A stretch of DNA of 64,000 nt from Lyophyllum atratum (lineage: Eukaryota; Basidiomycota; Agaricomycetes; Agaricales; Lyophyllaceae), in assembly GCA_014905825.1 (NCBI GenBank), contig JACGCN010000033.1:310001-374000 (forward strand), in the 5' to 3' direction. The notes beneath the pieces were generated by a model. That model did not search any database and was not told the DNA's origin. It saw nothing but the letters and a program-made list of their open reading frames with translations. The position numbers and the translations under genes are program-made. Shown one piece after another: positions 1-10,445 of the stretch (positions are counted from its first letter, which is position 1; each line of letters begins with the position of its first letter).

Positions 1-703
1 CTGGTAGAGGTTAAACGACCACCCTATAATGTCATCGTGAGTTGGGACAACGAGATCATCCGCCATCTTTTATACTGATTTGATAACAGTGCTCCATCGT
101 AGAACAAGGACTTGGCCCTATATCATGGTGGAGCGGTGCCGGGCAAGAAGGCGGGGAAGGGGATCCCATGGACGAAGGCTGATTGTATTTATCTCCTGCT
201 AAATTATAGCCAAATGAGCATCGAGATAGACAACATGTCTGGACCTAGTGACGTCGTGTCCTATGGAGGGCTATGGGTGTAGAGTGACTGACCTGGTAGT
301 AACTCTAGCAGGAGATACTGGTCCTGGAGCTTCAGAAATATGTAAAAATGTACAAAAGAGGTATATTCGACGTTCATCCTTTCCTTCTATACCCTAGACA
401 CGACACTGGTCAACGACGTTAAATCGACCAAGCAAAAGTATTCTACAAGTCACCAGCGCTTTATACATAACATTGACAATGAAATACGTAGGTCAAACGG
501 CCACTTCATATGAGTAGCATCAGCAAGACAAGCCGTCATGCGCAACCAGCGCGACCACGGACAAGGAACAGACAATAAGACACAGTCAATAGGTAAACGC
601 AAGAGCCGCGTGATCAAGCCGCTTCAGCTTCGTTGACATTGAGATTGGAGAACGAAGGGCAGGTCGTCGAACTAGTGGACTGTCTCAGACCAGTTATGAG
701 TAC
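1..703. other. intergenic, no gene supported
   Basis: I see no gene here. The stretch lies downstream of the stop codon of the DUF6534 gene at 704. A good donor (GTAAGT) overlaps that stop codon on the minus strand, so the gene could have one further exon in this stretch, but I could not place one. Confidence 0.5.
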
Positions 704-2876
704 TTACGAAATTGTCAACGCAAGTGGAATCCCCACCAATGCCGAATCGCCCTTCTCCAGATCGTGACCTTGGTCGGAATCAGTAACGAACTCCTTCGTA
801 GTGTCGATCTTGATCGAAATATTTGTAGGGCGCTGACCAGTCTCAGGCAACTATGAGCTCCCCTGTGCACTTCCCAACCCGGAGACAACTCACCTTCGAC
901 GAGACAGTGCCAGTTTTTGGATATTCCCGCAGGGACAAGGAAATATTGTCAGTCGTGCTATGGATGCCGTCCGCAGCACCGCGGATCATCTTCCGTGCGT
1001 TCAGCGTCGCGAGGAGCGAGTTGGAGTAGACTGACCCATAATGGGAGCGTCAGGAACTGAGAGGATCGAAGGGAAAGATATTGGTGGACATACGGCGGCC
1101 GATGCAGAAAAAGAAGGCGATGTACAGAAAGGTATTCCCAGCGACGACGATCTGAGAAAGGGGATATGTAAGGTCTTTTTGGGAAAAAGAAGCCAGGGGC
1201 GCGTGATGCTCACCGATATCAAGGAAGCTACGGCGCACAGGCTTCGGTTCGCCAAAATCTGGTTACATTAAAATCTCACTGCGGTAAGAGGAGCACCGAC
1301 CTCGTTAGGAAGCCCGTGTTAACGGCAAACAGAATCTGGTCGCTGCTCGTCAGGTGCGTCTATATCGCAGACTGAAGGAAGATAGACCTACTAATTTGTT
1401 GATCATCGTATCCGAGCTGGGATATTCGTCAGAATGGGTGTCCGACGATTGGGGATGAATACACACCGGTGGAAACCTGTCCGCGATCGATGCAGGAGTG
1501 TGCAGAGGATGGCGGCGATAAGCACATCACCTGCTGCTGCCAGGGCGTTTACCGCGATCGAAAGGTACTGTAGAACTGATTTGAGCGATCGAAAAGCCAA
1601 GTATGGTTTGAATCTACCTTGAGACTCTGAAGTTCAGCAAACGTGCGGAAGTGGAGTCTATGGGAGACATATAGAGGTTATGCATGGCGCAGACTTGGAT
1701 AATCGCAAAATGACTTACGACATCGCGCCGAACGCTGATGCGAAGTGAAAGGCAGCCGTTGATATGTCGAAATATTCGGGAAACGAACGCACGTACCCAC
1801 GACACATCCTACAGAAAATCACCTCAGTATACAAAGCAAAACCAAGTGATCCACATGTTCTCACCGAATTCGCCTACGACCAGGATAGTCTGGTGCCTTT
1901 GAGTATAGAATCACAGCATCAATTGGGTGAAACGTACAACCGCGCTGGTGAACCAAATATTCCGATTGCTCACTGGGTGGACTTCAGTCACTGATACGAA
2001 GATAACGAATTAGGACTTACATCGCCATACCCTCATAGTCAAGAAACTAAGTGTATGAATGCGTCAGAATGAACATGGGTCAGTAAGGATCGTTGAACAT
2101 ACCCTTGTACAAGCACCGCTGTAAATCCCTGCGAGTGAATGAGACGTGTTCAGCCCTCGACTCCACTGCCGTGACAACAGGCTCTCACGTTGAACAACAC
2201 TTCGACCTTCAGGAAACGCGAATGTTAGTCAGACAAACACTGGACAGTGATCACCATCGCTCACCAGCAGGCTCCTAAAAATGCAAATCCTCGGTCAGCA
2301 GGAATAATGAATAGTAGTGGGCCAACGTCACCTACCAGACTAAGGTGCCGAGATGAGCAGGGTTGTCGTAGTTCGTGATAACGTATGTATAAACTACGAC
2401 AGGTGGGCATCAATGGTACTGTGGGCTTCGGTCTCAACATAACCATACCAGTGTGCGATATCAATATTTGATGGATCGTGTCGAAAGTCATCACTGCGCC
2501 GACCTTGAGATGAAATTCGGTAACAATAGCATGAAGATGTTCGGCGTCACTCACAAGCGCCTTAGTCGGCCATGTGTCCTTTTGGTGGGTGTAATAGTAC
2601 CAGGCTTGCACGCAAGAAACTGTCGTTAAGGCTCAAGTCAGAATGGTGGGGCTATGATGGGCCTGCGGCGGATCCAACCTCCGTGTAAACTGCAAGACAG
2701 TGAGACTGAGTACTGGCGAGGGTCTGAGTGAAAGGGGTACATACACTGCGGCGACAACCACGCCAATAAAAGCAGCCCCCAAGCTGAGTTGGGATCGATG
2801 GTCAGAAAAGCGCTGGCGAAAAGGCTATAATAAGCTTCACGGACGTATTATCAAGAACAAGATGCGACGCGGACAT
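704..2876 (-). CDS. seven-helix membrane protein, DUF6534 family, 21 exons
   Basis: This is a multi-pass membrane protein of the basidiomycete family known in Pfam as DUF6534; its biochemical role is unknown. The exons I read (minus order) are 2876-2845, 2783-2745, 2689-2679, 2619-2555, 2503-2449, 2393-2336, 2274-2265, 2206-2189, 2128-2103, 2046-2021, 1972-1938, 1889-1865, 1808-1793, 1657-1618, 1567-1467, 1416-1392, 1335-1301, 1241-1214, 1151-1094, 1030-894 and 832-704. They total 969 nt, or 322 aa, with every phase consistent. Family hallmarks appear in order: LGAAFIGVVVAA, SCVQAWYYYTHQKDTWP, DTIHQILISHTVYTYVITNY, WSLLVEVLFNG, AAAGDVLIAAILCTLLHRSR, SDTMINKL, NTFLYIAFFFCIGRLYSN and LLATLNARK, then a polar cytoplasmic tail. 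No single open frame covers it, so ORF-based annotation misses it. The start is the ATG eight codons ahead of DNT. The first intron uses the unusual donor GTCCGT. The least certain points are the 10- to 18-nt exons and the stop, which overlaps a good donor. Confidence 0.85.
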
Positions 2877-4782
2877 GAAGACGATTCACAAAGAGAAAGA
2901 ATGGGAAGGGGACGTGAAAGAATGACTCAGGTTAAATCGCGAATTCAAATAGGACTGGACAAGAGGGATGGGAATCTATGACGAGGAAGATTGAAACCCA
3001 CGAGGTCGAGGACTTCGGGGGAGATGGGAAGAAAGAAAAAATCTATAAAGCTTCGCGGATGGCCTGGAGGCTTTGGAAGGGAAGTCGGGATTTAGAAGGA
3101 GCGGTCGATCCGCCAGCTCATGAACCATTATCGAAGCGCCTGCTCCGTAATCTTGCTTCTCCGAGATCGCTGAAAATGGTTCTACAGATTTGTTCTCTGA
3201 CGCAAAGGGCTATCATGTCCCATGTGCTTTCGTTGTGAGTCCTCCCTTAGCCACGGTCCTCAAGTCAAGCATCTTGAATTCTAGCATCAGTAGATGGGTG
3301 TGAAGAAAGGTGTCGTCTATTGGTGTGGGTGTCATCGTGATGATTGAATGAGATCCCTCGGGGTCGAAGCAAGCTTATGTCCATCATGAAGGTTCTAAAG
3401 AACTCAGTAGAGATGTAGCAATGCCCCGACTTACCGTTGTGGCAGATTCTGGAAGATGTCAAGGAATAAAGAGAACCGGCGTGTGAAAATTGGTTGAACC
3501 TGCCACAGACCTCCACGTGCCACTGTACATTTTCTGTTTTTCTACCACTGCTTGTCTCATACCAATAGACCTACGACGATTTCTTCTTGCGCATGAAACC
3601 ATACAATCTTCGTGCTCCCGACCCGTATCTTTCCCGACTGGCACCTTGTCTTCGAGCACCCGTGACTGGCACGTTGGCAGATTTCGAATTCTTACAGAAT
3701 CTGGTTTGTTAAAGCTACATTCTCGAGGCTCTAGGCCATTCACGTACTGCTCTCTTCGCAGAGCTGTGGACTGACGTCGAGACAAGGCCATGCCGACGGA
3801 AACCGCCACGACCGAGCACTCTGACCGCCGGTATCCGTGTGGCGTATTCTTCTGAGACACACATCCTACTGCACGCGGGCGGGTATTTCTTTAGTAGAAG
3901 ACATTTGACTGTCCTGTCTCTACCCAACCTCGCAATATCCAGGGAGAGTGTCAAGATGATGCACCAATTTCGCCATCACTAGTCATCGACGTGTTCCGCT
4001 GCTGGTCTGGCTCCATGGTGATACCACCCCGTTTGCCCGCGGCGTTAACACATAATTCGTCGCCAGGTCTGGCCCTTGGCTCAAGTCAGCAGTGCGTATA
4101 GGTCTCTTTTGATACTTACGCGTCATTCACTGGAACGTGAAGCCTGTGCGATTTGTTGAGCTTATGAGGCCTCTTAGCAAGTCTGGGGAAGCTCAACAGG
4201 GAAAGAGCGCCAGGTTTGTGGGCTGTAAGGAACACTCATATCTTACCCAGCCATCGTTCTAATCGCGCTTCTCCAGGGTCTGTCAGAAATTCAGTAGAAC
4301 TTCGATATTCGGCTTTTGTGGCCTCCAGTCGTTGACAATATTCCCTGTTCTTCGATTACAAATTATTTGTATCTGGAGACCCGTCCCTTCAAATCACCTA
4401 TCCAAACGTTTGATTATGATCTCGGAAATGTCACCTTTAGGAACTCGCTTGTCTCGTTGGCTTTTCTTGGTCTTCGGACCTCAGCAAGGGGCGCGTCCAC
4501 GTGGTTGTGGCGAGTGACTCGCAAAGCTCTAGTAATCGGGTCATCGACGCCTGTCTAACCCAAAAGTTCTTCCTTTTCTAGGAGCGTTATAGATCTTTTC
4601 AATAAATTCACCCATATAGTTATTTCCAAGAATCCGCCCCCAGTCGGCTGGTCGTCTTCCATAGGCACAACGCGTCGTTTGTACGCGATTTGCCGAATCC
4701 GAGTCATGGGGTTTCTGATTCACCCCACGTGACCACTCACTTTTGCTCGGCCCGGAAAATGTGCGGAAAGACAACGACATAA
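2877..4782. other. intergenic, no gene supported
   Basis: Open frames here are short and have no recognisable family. The left part is the upstream region of the DUF6534 gene and the right end is the promoter of the aminotransferase-fold gene. I see no RNA gene or repeat. An intron-dense gene could be hidden, as at 704-2876, but I found no conserved motifs to suggest one. Confidence 0.4.
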
Positions 4783-6592
4783 ATGGCAAGCCCTATTCTC
4801 TCAGCTCTGAAGTTGTCCCCAATACCCCCGATACCCATGGACAACCTAGACCCCACTGAGCTCTACCAGCAGCCGCCCCCGAGCCTTGGACACGATGTGC
4901 TCAAGTACTTCGCGTTCGATCCGACCTATCTCAACCTCAATGCTGGTATGGTGTCGGGCCCTAAACCTAGATTGATTTGGGCTTACACGGCGGACGCCGC
5001 CCAGGATCATACGGCGCGACCCCACTGCCAGTTCTCGCAGCAATCAACAAATTGACTCTAGAGATCGAGGGGAAGCCTGACCTCTTCCATCGGCTTACCT
5101 ACCAACCTAGATTGATCGATGTCCGCCGCCGGCTCGCGCAGTTGATCGGGGCGGACGTAGATGAAGTAGTCCTCGTACCGAATGCCTCGATGGGTATAAA
5201 CACCGTCATGCGAAACTTTGAGTGGGAGAAGGGTGACACCGTCATCGGATGTGAGCCTTGCCCCTCCTTCGATCCATGACAACATATTTGCTAAATTCAT
5301 GATACGCGTAATTAGTCAATACGACATACGGATCTGTCGACAAGACACTCAGGAATATCGGGGACGTCCCCCCGCATCCTACTATCAAGCAATTCATCAT
5401 ACAGTTCCCCACTACGCACTCTGAAATCATCAGGAGCTTCAAGGAGTTCCTTGCCGCGCATCCACAGGCCGAAGGCAAGAAGATGGTAGTCGTAATCGAC
5501 AGTATCGTTTCGAACCCAGGTGTCTTGTTGCCCTGGAAGGAGCTTGTGGCCATCTGTAAGGAAGCGGGCGCGTGGAGTGTAGTCGATGGCGCACATTCGG
5601 TTGGGCAGGAGCTTGACATCAATCTGAGTGAAGCTCAGCCTGACTTTTGGGTATCCGTATGTTGATCTATTCGTAAACCGCGTGATTTTGCATCTTTTGA
5701 TATAACTCATCATCTAGAACTGCCATAAGTGGTTGTCGGCCAAGCGCGCAGCCGCGATTCTGTATGTTCCAAAGCGGTCCGTACCTCTCCTTTGACTACC
5801 AGTACGTTGACCGTAGTACTCACTGTAAAGTTAGGAATCAACACATCGTCAAGACGTCGCTACCGACATCTCATACTTACATTTCACCGGCGGATAGGAA
5901 TGACCCGAACTTCGTTATCCAATACGAATGTAGGAACGGTCCTCATTGCGGCCCCTTTCGCCTCTAATATTCATATGAATCCAGGGAACGGAACTATCGA
6001 CTATACTCCCTATCTAGGAGTCGCCTATGGTACGGTTTTCATATGATATCGCAGAAAGAAACGTTCGAGAACGTCCATATGCAGCGATAGACTTCAGGAA
6101 CTGGCTCGGCGGAGAACATAAGATCAATGCTTATTGCCATGACCTAGCTTTGAAAGGCGGGAAGCGCCTCGCGGAAATCCTTGGAACTCAAGTCATGGAC
6201 CCAGATGGCGAACTTACCCTTAACATGGTTTGCTAGATTCTCTTTCCGGTATGAGAGCCGGCGGATAACCCAGGTCACTTGTACAGGTGAACGTGGAGCT
6301 TCCCCTCCCGGGACACATTAAACCCACAGAGGAGCTAGATCTAAAGTTCAAGAAGAAGCTCTTAGAACAACACGACACATATTCTGCGCACTATTACCAC
6401 AATGATCGCTGGTGGACCCGCGTCAGCGCGCAAATATGGGTAGAGGTGCGTCGGACTTTGCTGCGCCTGGCTATGGACGGCGGAATTAACGACGAGCTTC
6501 CGTAGCTAGAAGACTTTGAGAAACTAGGCAAAGTGTGGTTGTCTATCTGCGATGAGATTCTACAAGAGTTGGGACTTGACAAGGCGTCATAA
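4783..6592 (+). CDS. class V aminotransferase-fold PLP enzyme (isopenicillin-N-epimerase/Egt2-like)
   Basis: This is a pyridoxal-phosphate enzyme of the class V aminotransferase fold. Such fungal proteins are usually named isopenicillin N epimerase-like and include the Egt2 C-S lyase of ergothioneine synthesis; the substrate cannot be fixed from sequence. Exons are 4783-4945, 5005-5250, 5316-5656, 5718-5776, 5835-5929, 5985-6029, 6085-6227, 6287-6445 and 6506-6592, total 1338 nt (445 aa). Visible motifs are LNLNAGSYGATP near the N-terminus, NASMGIN (cofactor phosphate region), VVDGAHSVGQ with the pyridine-contacting Asp, and NCHKWLSAKR with the Schiff-base Lys directly after an intron. The C-terminal small domain contains AIDFRNWLGGEHKIN. 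Intron 4 has the weak donor GTCCGT. No targeting signal is evident, so a cytosolic location is inferred. A minimal start slightly downstream is possible because an in-frame Met (MDNLDP) follows at residue 19. Confidence 0.85.
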
Positions 6593-6759
6593 ACTGGTTG
6601 TTATGACAAGAAAAGGGGGTTATCTCGTAGCATACGGAGGTTGTATCCCCTGTCTGGTCTCGACGCAATGGGAGAAGTCTGGGCCCTGTTTGAGAATCAT
6701 AAATGACGGAATGTGGCGCAACGGTCTTACATCAGTGTGGGAATAAACAGATCGCGACC

Positions 6760-6766
6760 TTATAAA
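6760..6766 (+). promoter_or_regulatory. TATA-like box before the superoxide dismutase gene
   Basis: TTATAAA lies about 75 bp upstream of the superoxide dismutase ATG and is followed by a pyrimidine-rich leader, a common layout in highly expressed fungal genes. Confidence 0.45.
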
Positions 6767-6840
6767 CAAGTCGCACCCTGTTCCACTCTCCTCACCCTTG
6801 GTCATCGCCTAGACCACCCACACCCACACACATCCACATC

Positions 6841-7635
6841 ATGTCCAACACTCTCCCCGATCTCCCCTACGCCTACGATGCCCTCGAGCCCTTCATCTCT
6901 CGCCAGATTATGGAGCTCCACCACAAAAAGCACCATCAGACCTACGTCACCGCGCTCAACTCTGCTGAGACTGCATACGCCAAGGCTCCGACCCCGAAGG
7001 AGCGCATCGCTCTCCAGGCTGCCCTGAAGTTCAATGGAGGAGGTATGTCAATGACCGAAGTAGCTTATGAGGGTTCGAGCTGCTGATAGACCATCGCATC
7101 CGATCAGGCCATATCAACCACTCTCTCTTCTGGAAGAACCTTGCCCCCGCGGCATCTGAGAAGAAAGGCAACGGAGGCGTCCTCAAAGACGGCCCTCTCA
7201 AGGAGGCAATCAATTCTGCCTTTGGCAGCTTCGATAACATGAAGAAGGAGTTCAACTCTGCCACGGCCGGAATTCAGGGATCGGGCTGGGGATGGCTTGT
7301 GCGTACCTTCTTTCAGGGTTTGTCTCGCATGACGTTTAACGTGTCTCACCGCGATCAGGGCTTGCACCCGACCACCAAGCATCTCGAGATCGTCACTACT
7401 CAAAACCAAGACCCTCTCCTCACCCACATCCCTATCATCGGCGTCGACATCTGGGAGCACGCGTTTTACCTCCAGTACCTCAACGTCAAGGCCGATGTAA
7501 GTCTCGAAACTTGTTTGTCGTTGCTGGATACGCGTGCTAAGTCGCGATTAGTACCTTAACGCCATCTGGTCGGTCATCAACTTCGACGAGGCTGAGAAAC
7601 GCTTCACGGAGGCGTCCGGCCGTTCCAAATTCTAA
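6841..7635 (+). CDS. Fe/Mn superoxide dismutase without targeting peptide
   Basis: The enzyme dismutates superoxide to oxygen and hydrogen peroxide. Exons are 6841-7042, 7108-7298, 7359-7496 and 7552-7635, total 615 nt (204 aa), the usual length of a mature Fe/Mn enzyme. The N-terminal helical hairpin starts almost at once ([16 protein letters not shown]) and carries HHKKHHQTY with the first metal-binding His. HINHSLFW supplies the second. The C-terminal domain has GWGWL, and [11 protein letters not shown] supplies the Asp and His ligands. The Gly before HINH and the GSGWGWL pattern favour Mn, as in nearly all fungal members. There is no room for a mitochondrial presequence, so a cytosolic Mn enzyme is inferred. 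Downstream, an intergenic gap separates it from the membrane protein at 8445. Confidence 0.95.
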
Positions 7636-8444
7636 AAGGTCCTTCTATCTCGCACGTCACGTCCCCGATACTCTACCCATGAACAGTGAAGAAACGACCA
7701 GAAGTAAATTCAAATATCCTGTACACTGAAGTATATGAATCCGTTTTTGTGCCATGATGTCTGCATCCGCCGTATTCGACTTCCGTAGACGCGCCATAAA
7801 TCGTGATCGAGGTCGAACCCTGAAGGCCACATCGCTGTCAGCTTTCTGAGCCTTCTTCGCGCGCGTGTCGTTGATCGCATTTCATCGTCAACGTTTGCCG
7901 CTTGGTAGCTAAGTTTGTTAGGGCTTCATACAATGTAGGAGGTGTGAGGGGTTTCCACTCATGTTTCGCCGCGTGATTGTGCCCCAGTCAGATACACGAG
8001 TAACTCGCCAAGTTTTCGAATGCAGGTGTTGAACAGTGTGAGATGTTTTCTTCATTTTGATTTTGGTGTAGTTGTCTTTATTTTGACTGGACATCGCGCC
8101 AATAGGCGCCAATTTGATGCTGTGTAACGTCCGCGTCATGACTTAAGTATCCCATCCGCAGCCCTTAGACTGAGTTTCTAAGCGCCCAGGAAGCATACCA
8201 TATTACCACGTTTGAACCACGACGTGCTTCTATGCCATGACTATGGCAAACAGTGACTGCGCTGCTTGTCTTTGACAGCTCTTCCTCTACTTCCACCTCA
8301 GAAACACAGCAGGGATGCCTAGGCAGAGGTGCATACTGTCCTCTGAAGCTCCGTGGCCAGTCAAATACTGATTTTGGTGCTTTAGATCGCCTCCCCCGAG
8401 ATATCAAGCGACGTAAAACGGCGTTCACCTTGACCAACGTTATA
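7636..8444. other. intergenic between SOD and membrane protein
   Basis: No gene is supported. The right half holds the leader of the next gene. An in-frame upstream ATG at 8253 would add 64 residues to that protein if used, but the added sequence is low in recognisable structure. Confidence 0.45.
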
Positions 8445-9591
8445 ATGGCTGACTTCCCGCTTGCAGAGAACAAGAACCTCTCCTTTACGGCAGGAGTGGC
8501 AGGACGCACGGAGTAAGGTAAGCATTCCTCCACAACGGGACAATCCCATCTGGTGTGTGCCCCACCACTCAATCATTTTCGTACTCAGTGCCCTGGAGGA
8601 TGGTAGAAAGAATGGCAAGTCTTCGAGCCCAAACGGCGTTATCATCTTATGCATTGTCGCACTCCTTTTCATTGGACCGGCCTGTGGATTCCTGGGTATC
8701 TTCATCGCTCGCTCCACCAGTACCGACATCACCGACCCGCAAGTTCGTCGTCGGATCTTGCAAGAGTTCAACGCGACTATCCAGAAACTCAGGCTTGACG
8801 AACAGGCGCTCATCACACGGCGAAAGGAGATGGAAAGGAGCTACAAGATGAAGGCAGATGAGTTGCAGCATGAACTGGAAAGGGCGCGACAGGAGCGTGA
8901 GCAGGCCAAGTTGTATTGGGTTGATGTGAGAGGGGAGCCGCACTGCATCGCAAACGGACGAAAGGGGTATAGTGCCAGACTTGCCAACCTACCGATGTTC
9001 ATGGATAAGGTTGAAGCTTGCAAAGCGACTCCGATGAAGATCAACGGCATCACTTACCAGACTCCTGTGACTTGTGAAGATCGGGTATGTTCCTCTCGTA
9101 TTCCGAATGTCTGTGGTTAATCCCCGTTCATGTTCGTAGGGCATGTTCGATGGCGTGTATGGTCACTGGATTGCGGATAACGAAGCCGTCTGCTCTGCGT
9201 ACTGGGAGTTCACCAAGCAGAAGGTGGGTGTATACTGGCCGAGTGATCACTGGTGAGAGTTCTGAATGTATCCTGGCTCTAGGACTGCATCGCCCCGCAC
9301 TCCGGCTTCCGCGTAAGTTTTGATCATCATGACTATCTTCATTGATTCATTTATGTCTGCGGCAGCGAGTTGAGGCGAAGTTTGGTGCAGTGCATCCTGG
9401 AGAGAATCCCGAAAGGCTGTGCTTGACCACACCACTAACGATCGATGGTCAGACGTATGAGCGCCCGAATGCTTGCCCAAACTGGGTACGCCCTGAGATT
9501 CTGCTGAGATATCTTCCCTAATCACAAGATCTTACAGGGTAAATATGGGTTCTGGGGAATTTGGGATGTTCGCGATGATAACTGCAGATAA
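8445..9591 (+). CDS. single-pass membrane protein with coiled coil and Cys-rich C-terminal domain
   Basis: I do not recognise a named family. Exons are 8445-8512, 8589-9084, 9140-9223, 9283-9312, 9366-9485 and 9538-9591, total 852 nt (283 aa), all in phase. Residues 1-40 are polar. Residues about 45-65 form one strong hydrophobic helix (GVIILCIVALLFIG). About 70 residues of charged heptad-like sequence (QKLRLDEQALITRRKEMERS and following) predict a coiled coil. The last ~125 residues have at least seven cysteines and aromatic motifs (YWVDVRGEPHCIANGRKGY, GHWIADNEAVCSAYWEF, GKYGFWGIWDVRDDNCR). The even Cys content suggests a disulfide-stabilised domain outside the cytosol, so a type II orientation is inferred. 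The start was chosen because splicing of the first intron (8513-8588) restores the frame only from this reading. An earlier in-frame ATG exists at 8253. Confidence 0.75.
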
Positions 9592-9986
9592 GCGTTATGC
9601 GATACGGCTGACATTTCTTTTTAGTATTCCTGTGTCATTGATGTACGATTATGCGTTTTGTTGTCCTTGTCTAGTATCGGATATAATTATATTACTTGTC
9701 AGTCTTAACGGCGTTGATGTGGCTTCACTCCAACGGCGACTGAGTCAGACCCTGGCAGGATCTTCGAAAAACGAGGCATCCTTTGTAAGTGGTCTCCTTC
9801 CCAGTCTGCTTATGCATATCATAACCGATATCCAATACCCCTGTTGGACAAATACTCCAAGAAATGGATCTGTTTTAGTACAATCTCATCTAGGGAGTTG
9901 TCCCCAGAAATTGACGCGGAAGACGATTGGTCAACCCAATCTTATCTTATCTCTCACTGTTTAAGGCTATTTTCCCCCATTCCCAA
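9592..9986. other. intergenic, left flank of the Ngaro element
   Basis: No gene is supported. The stretch ends at the first A repeat of the retrotransposon. There is no obvious target duplication, as expected for tyrosine-recombinase elements. Confidence 0.5.
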
Positions 9987-10092
9987 CTGACTGCAGCTAT
10001 GTCGGACAAATGACAAGATGGGGGATAGAAGGAAAGAATCGCGTCCTGATTCCAATCCTTCGTAAGGGCTGATCCGGAGGATGCAACTCCAC
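9987..10092 (-). repeat. Ngaro split repeat A, outer copy
   Basis: This 106-bp unit begins CTGACTGCAGCTATGTCGG and ends CAACTCCAC on the plus strand. It matches 10257-10362. A 29-bp spacer separates it from the B repeat. Confidence 0.9.
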
Positions 10093-10121
10093 AATCAGCA
10101 GCTTAGGGTGTGGTGGGTGGG

Positions 10122-10255
10122 TCGCGAAAAAGTTCGTGCTGGCAAAGCGAGGGCAAGAGATGAACCTCAAAAGTCTCAGAACCGTCTCAACATCAGCCCT
10201 CGCTTTGTCAGCTTTTCTGAGCCTCACTCGCAAGCTCCTTGTGGCTCAATATCCA
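10122..10255 (-). repeat. Ngaro split repeat B, inner copy
   Basis: This 134-bp unit begins TCGCGAAAAAGTTCGTGC and ends CTCAATATCCA on the plus strand. It matches 14761-14894 and abuts repeat A at 10257. It contains a 12-bp inverted repeat (CAAAGCGAGGGC and its complement) that could form a stem. Confidence 0.9.
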
Positions 10256-10256
10256 G

Positions 10257-10362
10257 CTGACTGCAGCTATGTCGGACAAATGACAAGATGGGGGATAGAA
10301 GGAAAGAATCGCGTCCTGATTCCAATCCTTCGTAAGGGCTGATCCGGAGGATGCAACTCCAC
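10257..10362 (-). repeat. Ngaro split repeat A, inner copy
   Basis: This is the second 106-bp A unit, directly following repeat B. The B-A junction is the form expected after circle formation and recombination in this element class. Confidence 0.9.
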
Positions 10363-10445
10363 CCAAAACAGAATGAGAGAAACGAATGGACAGGATGTAT
10401 CCTCCGGATCATCCTTCCCCCCACGGAAAGTAACGAGATAATTTG

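Noticed and set aside
3459..3860. A 133-codon minus-strand frame
   Set aside because: It has no motif, an Arg/Ser composition typical of non-coding frames, and no splice-supported extension.
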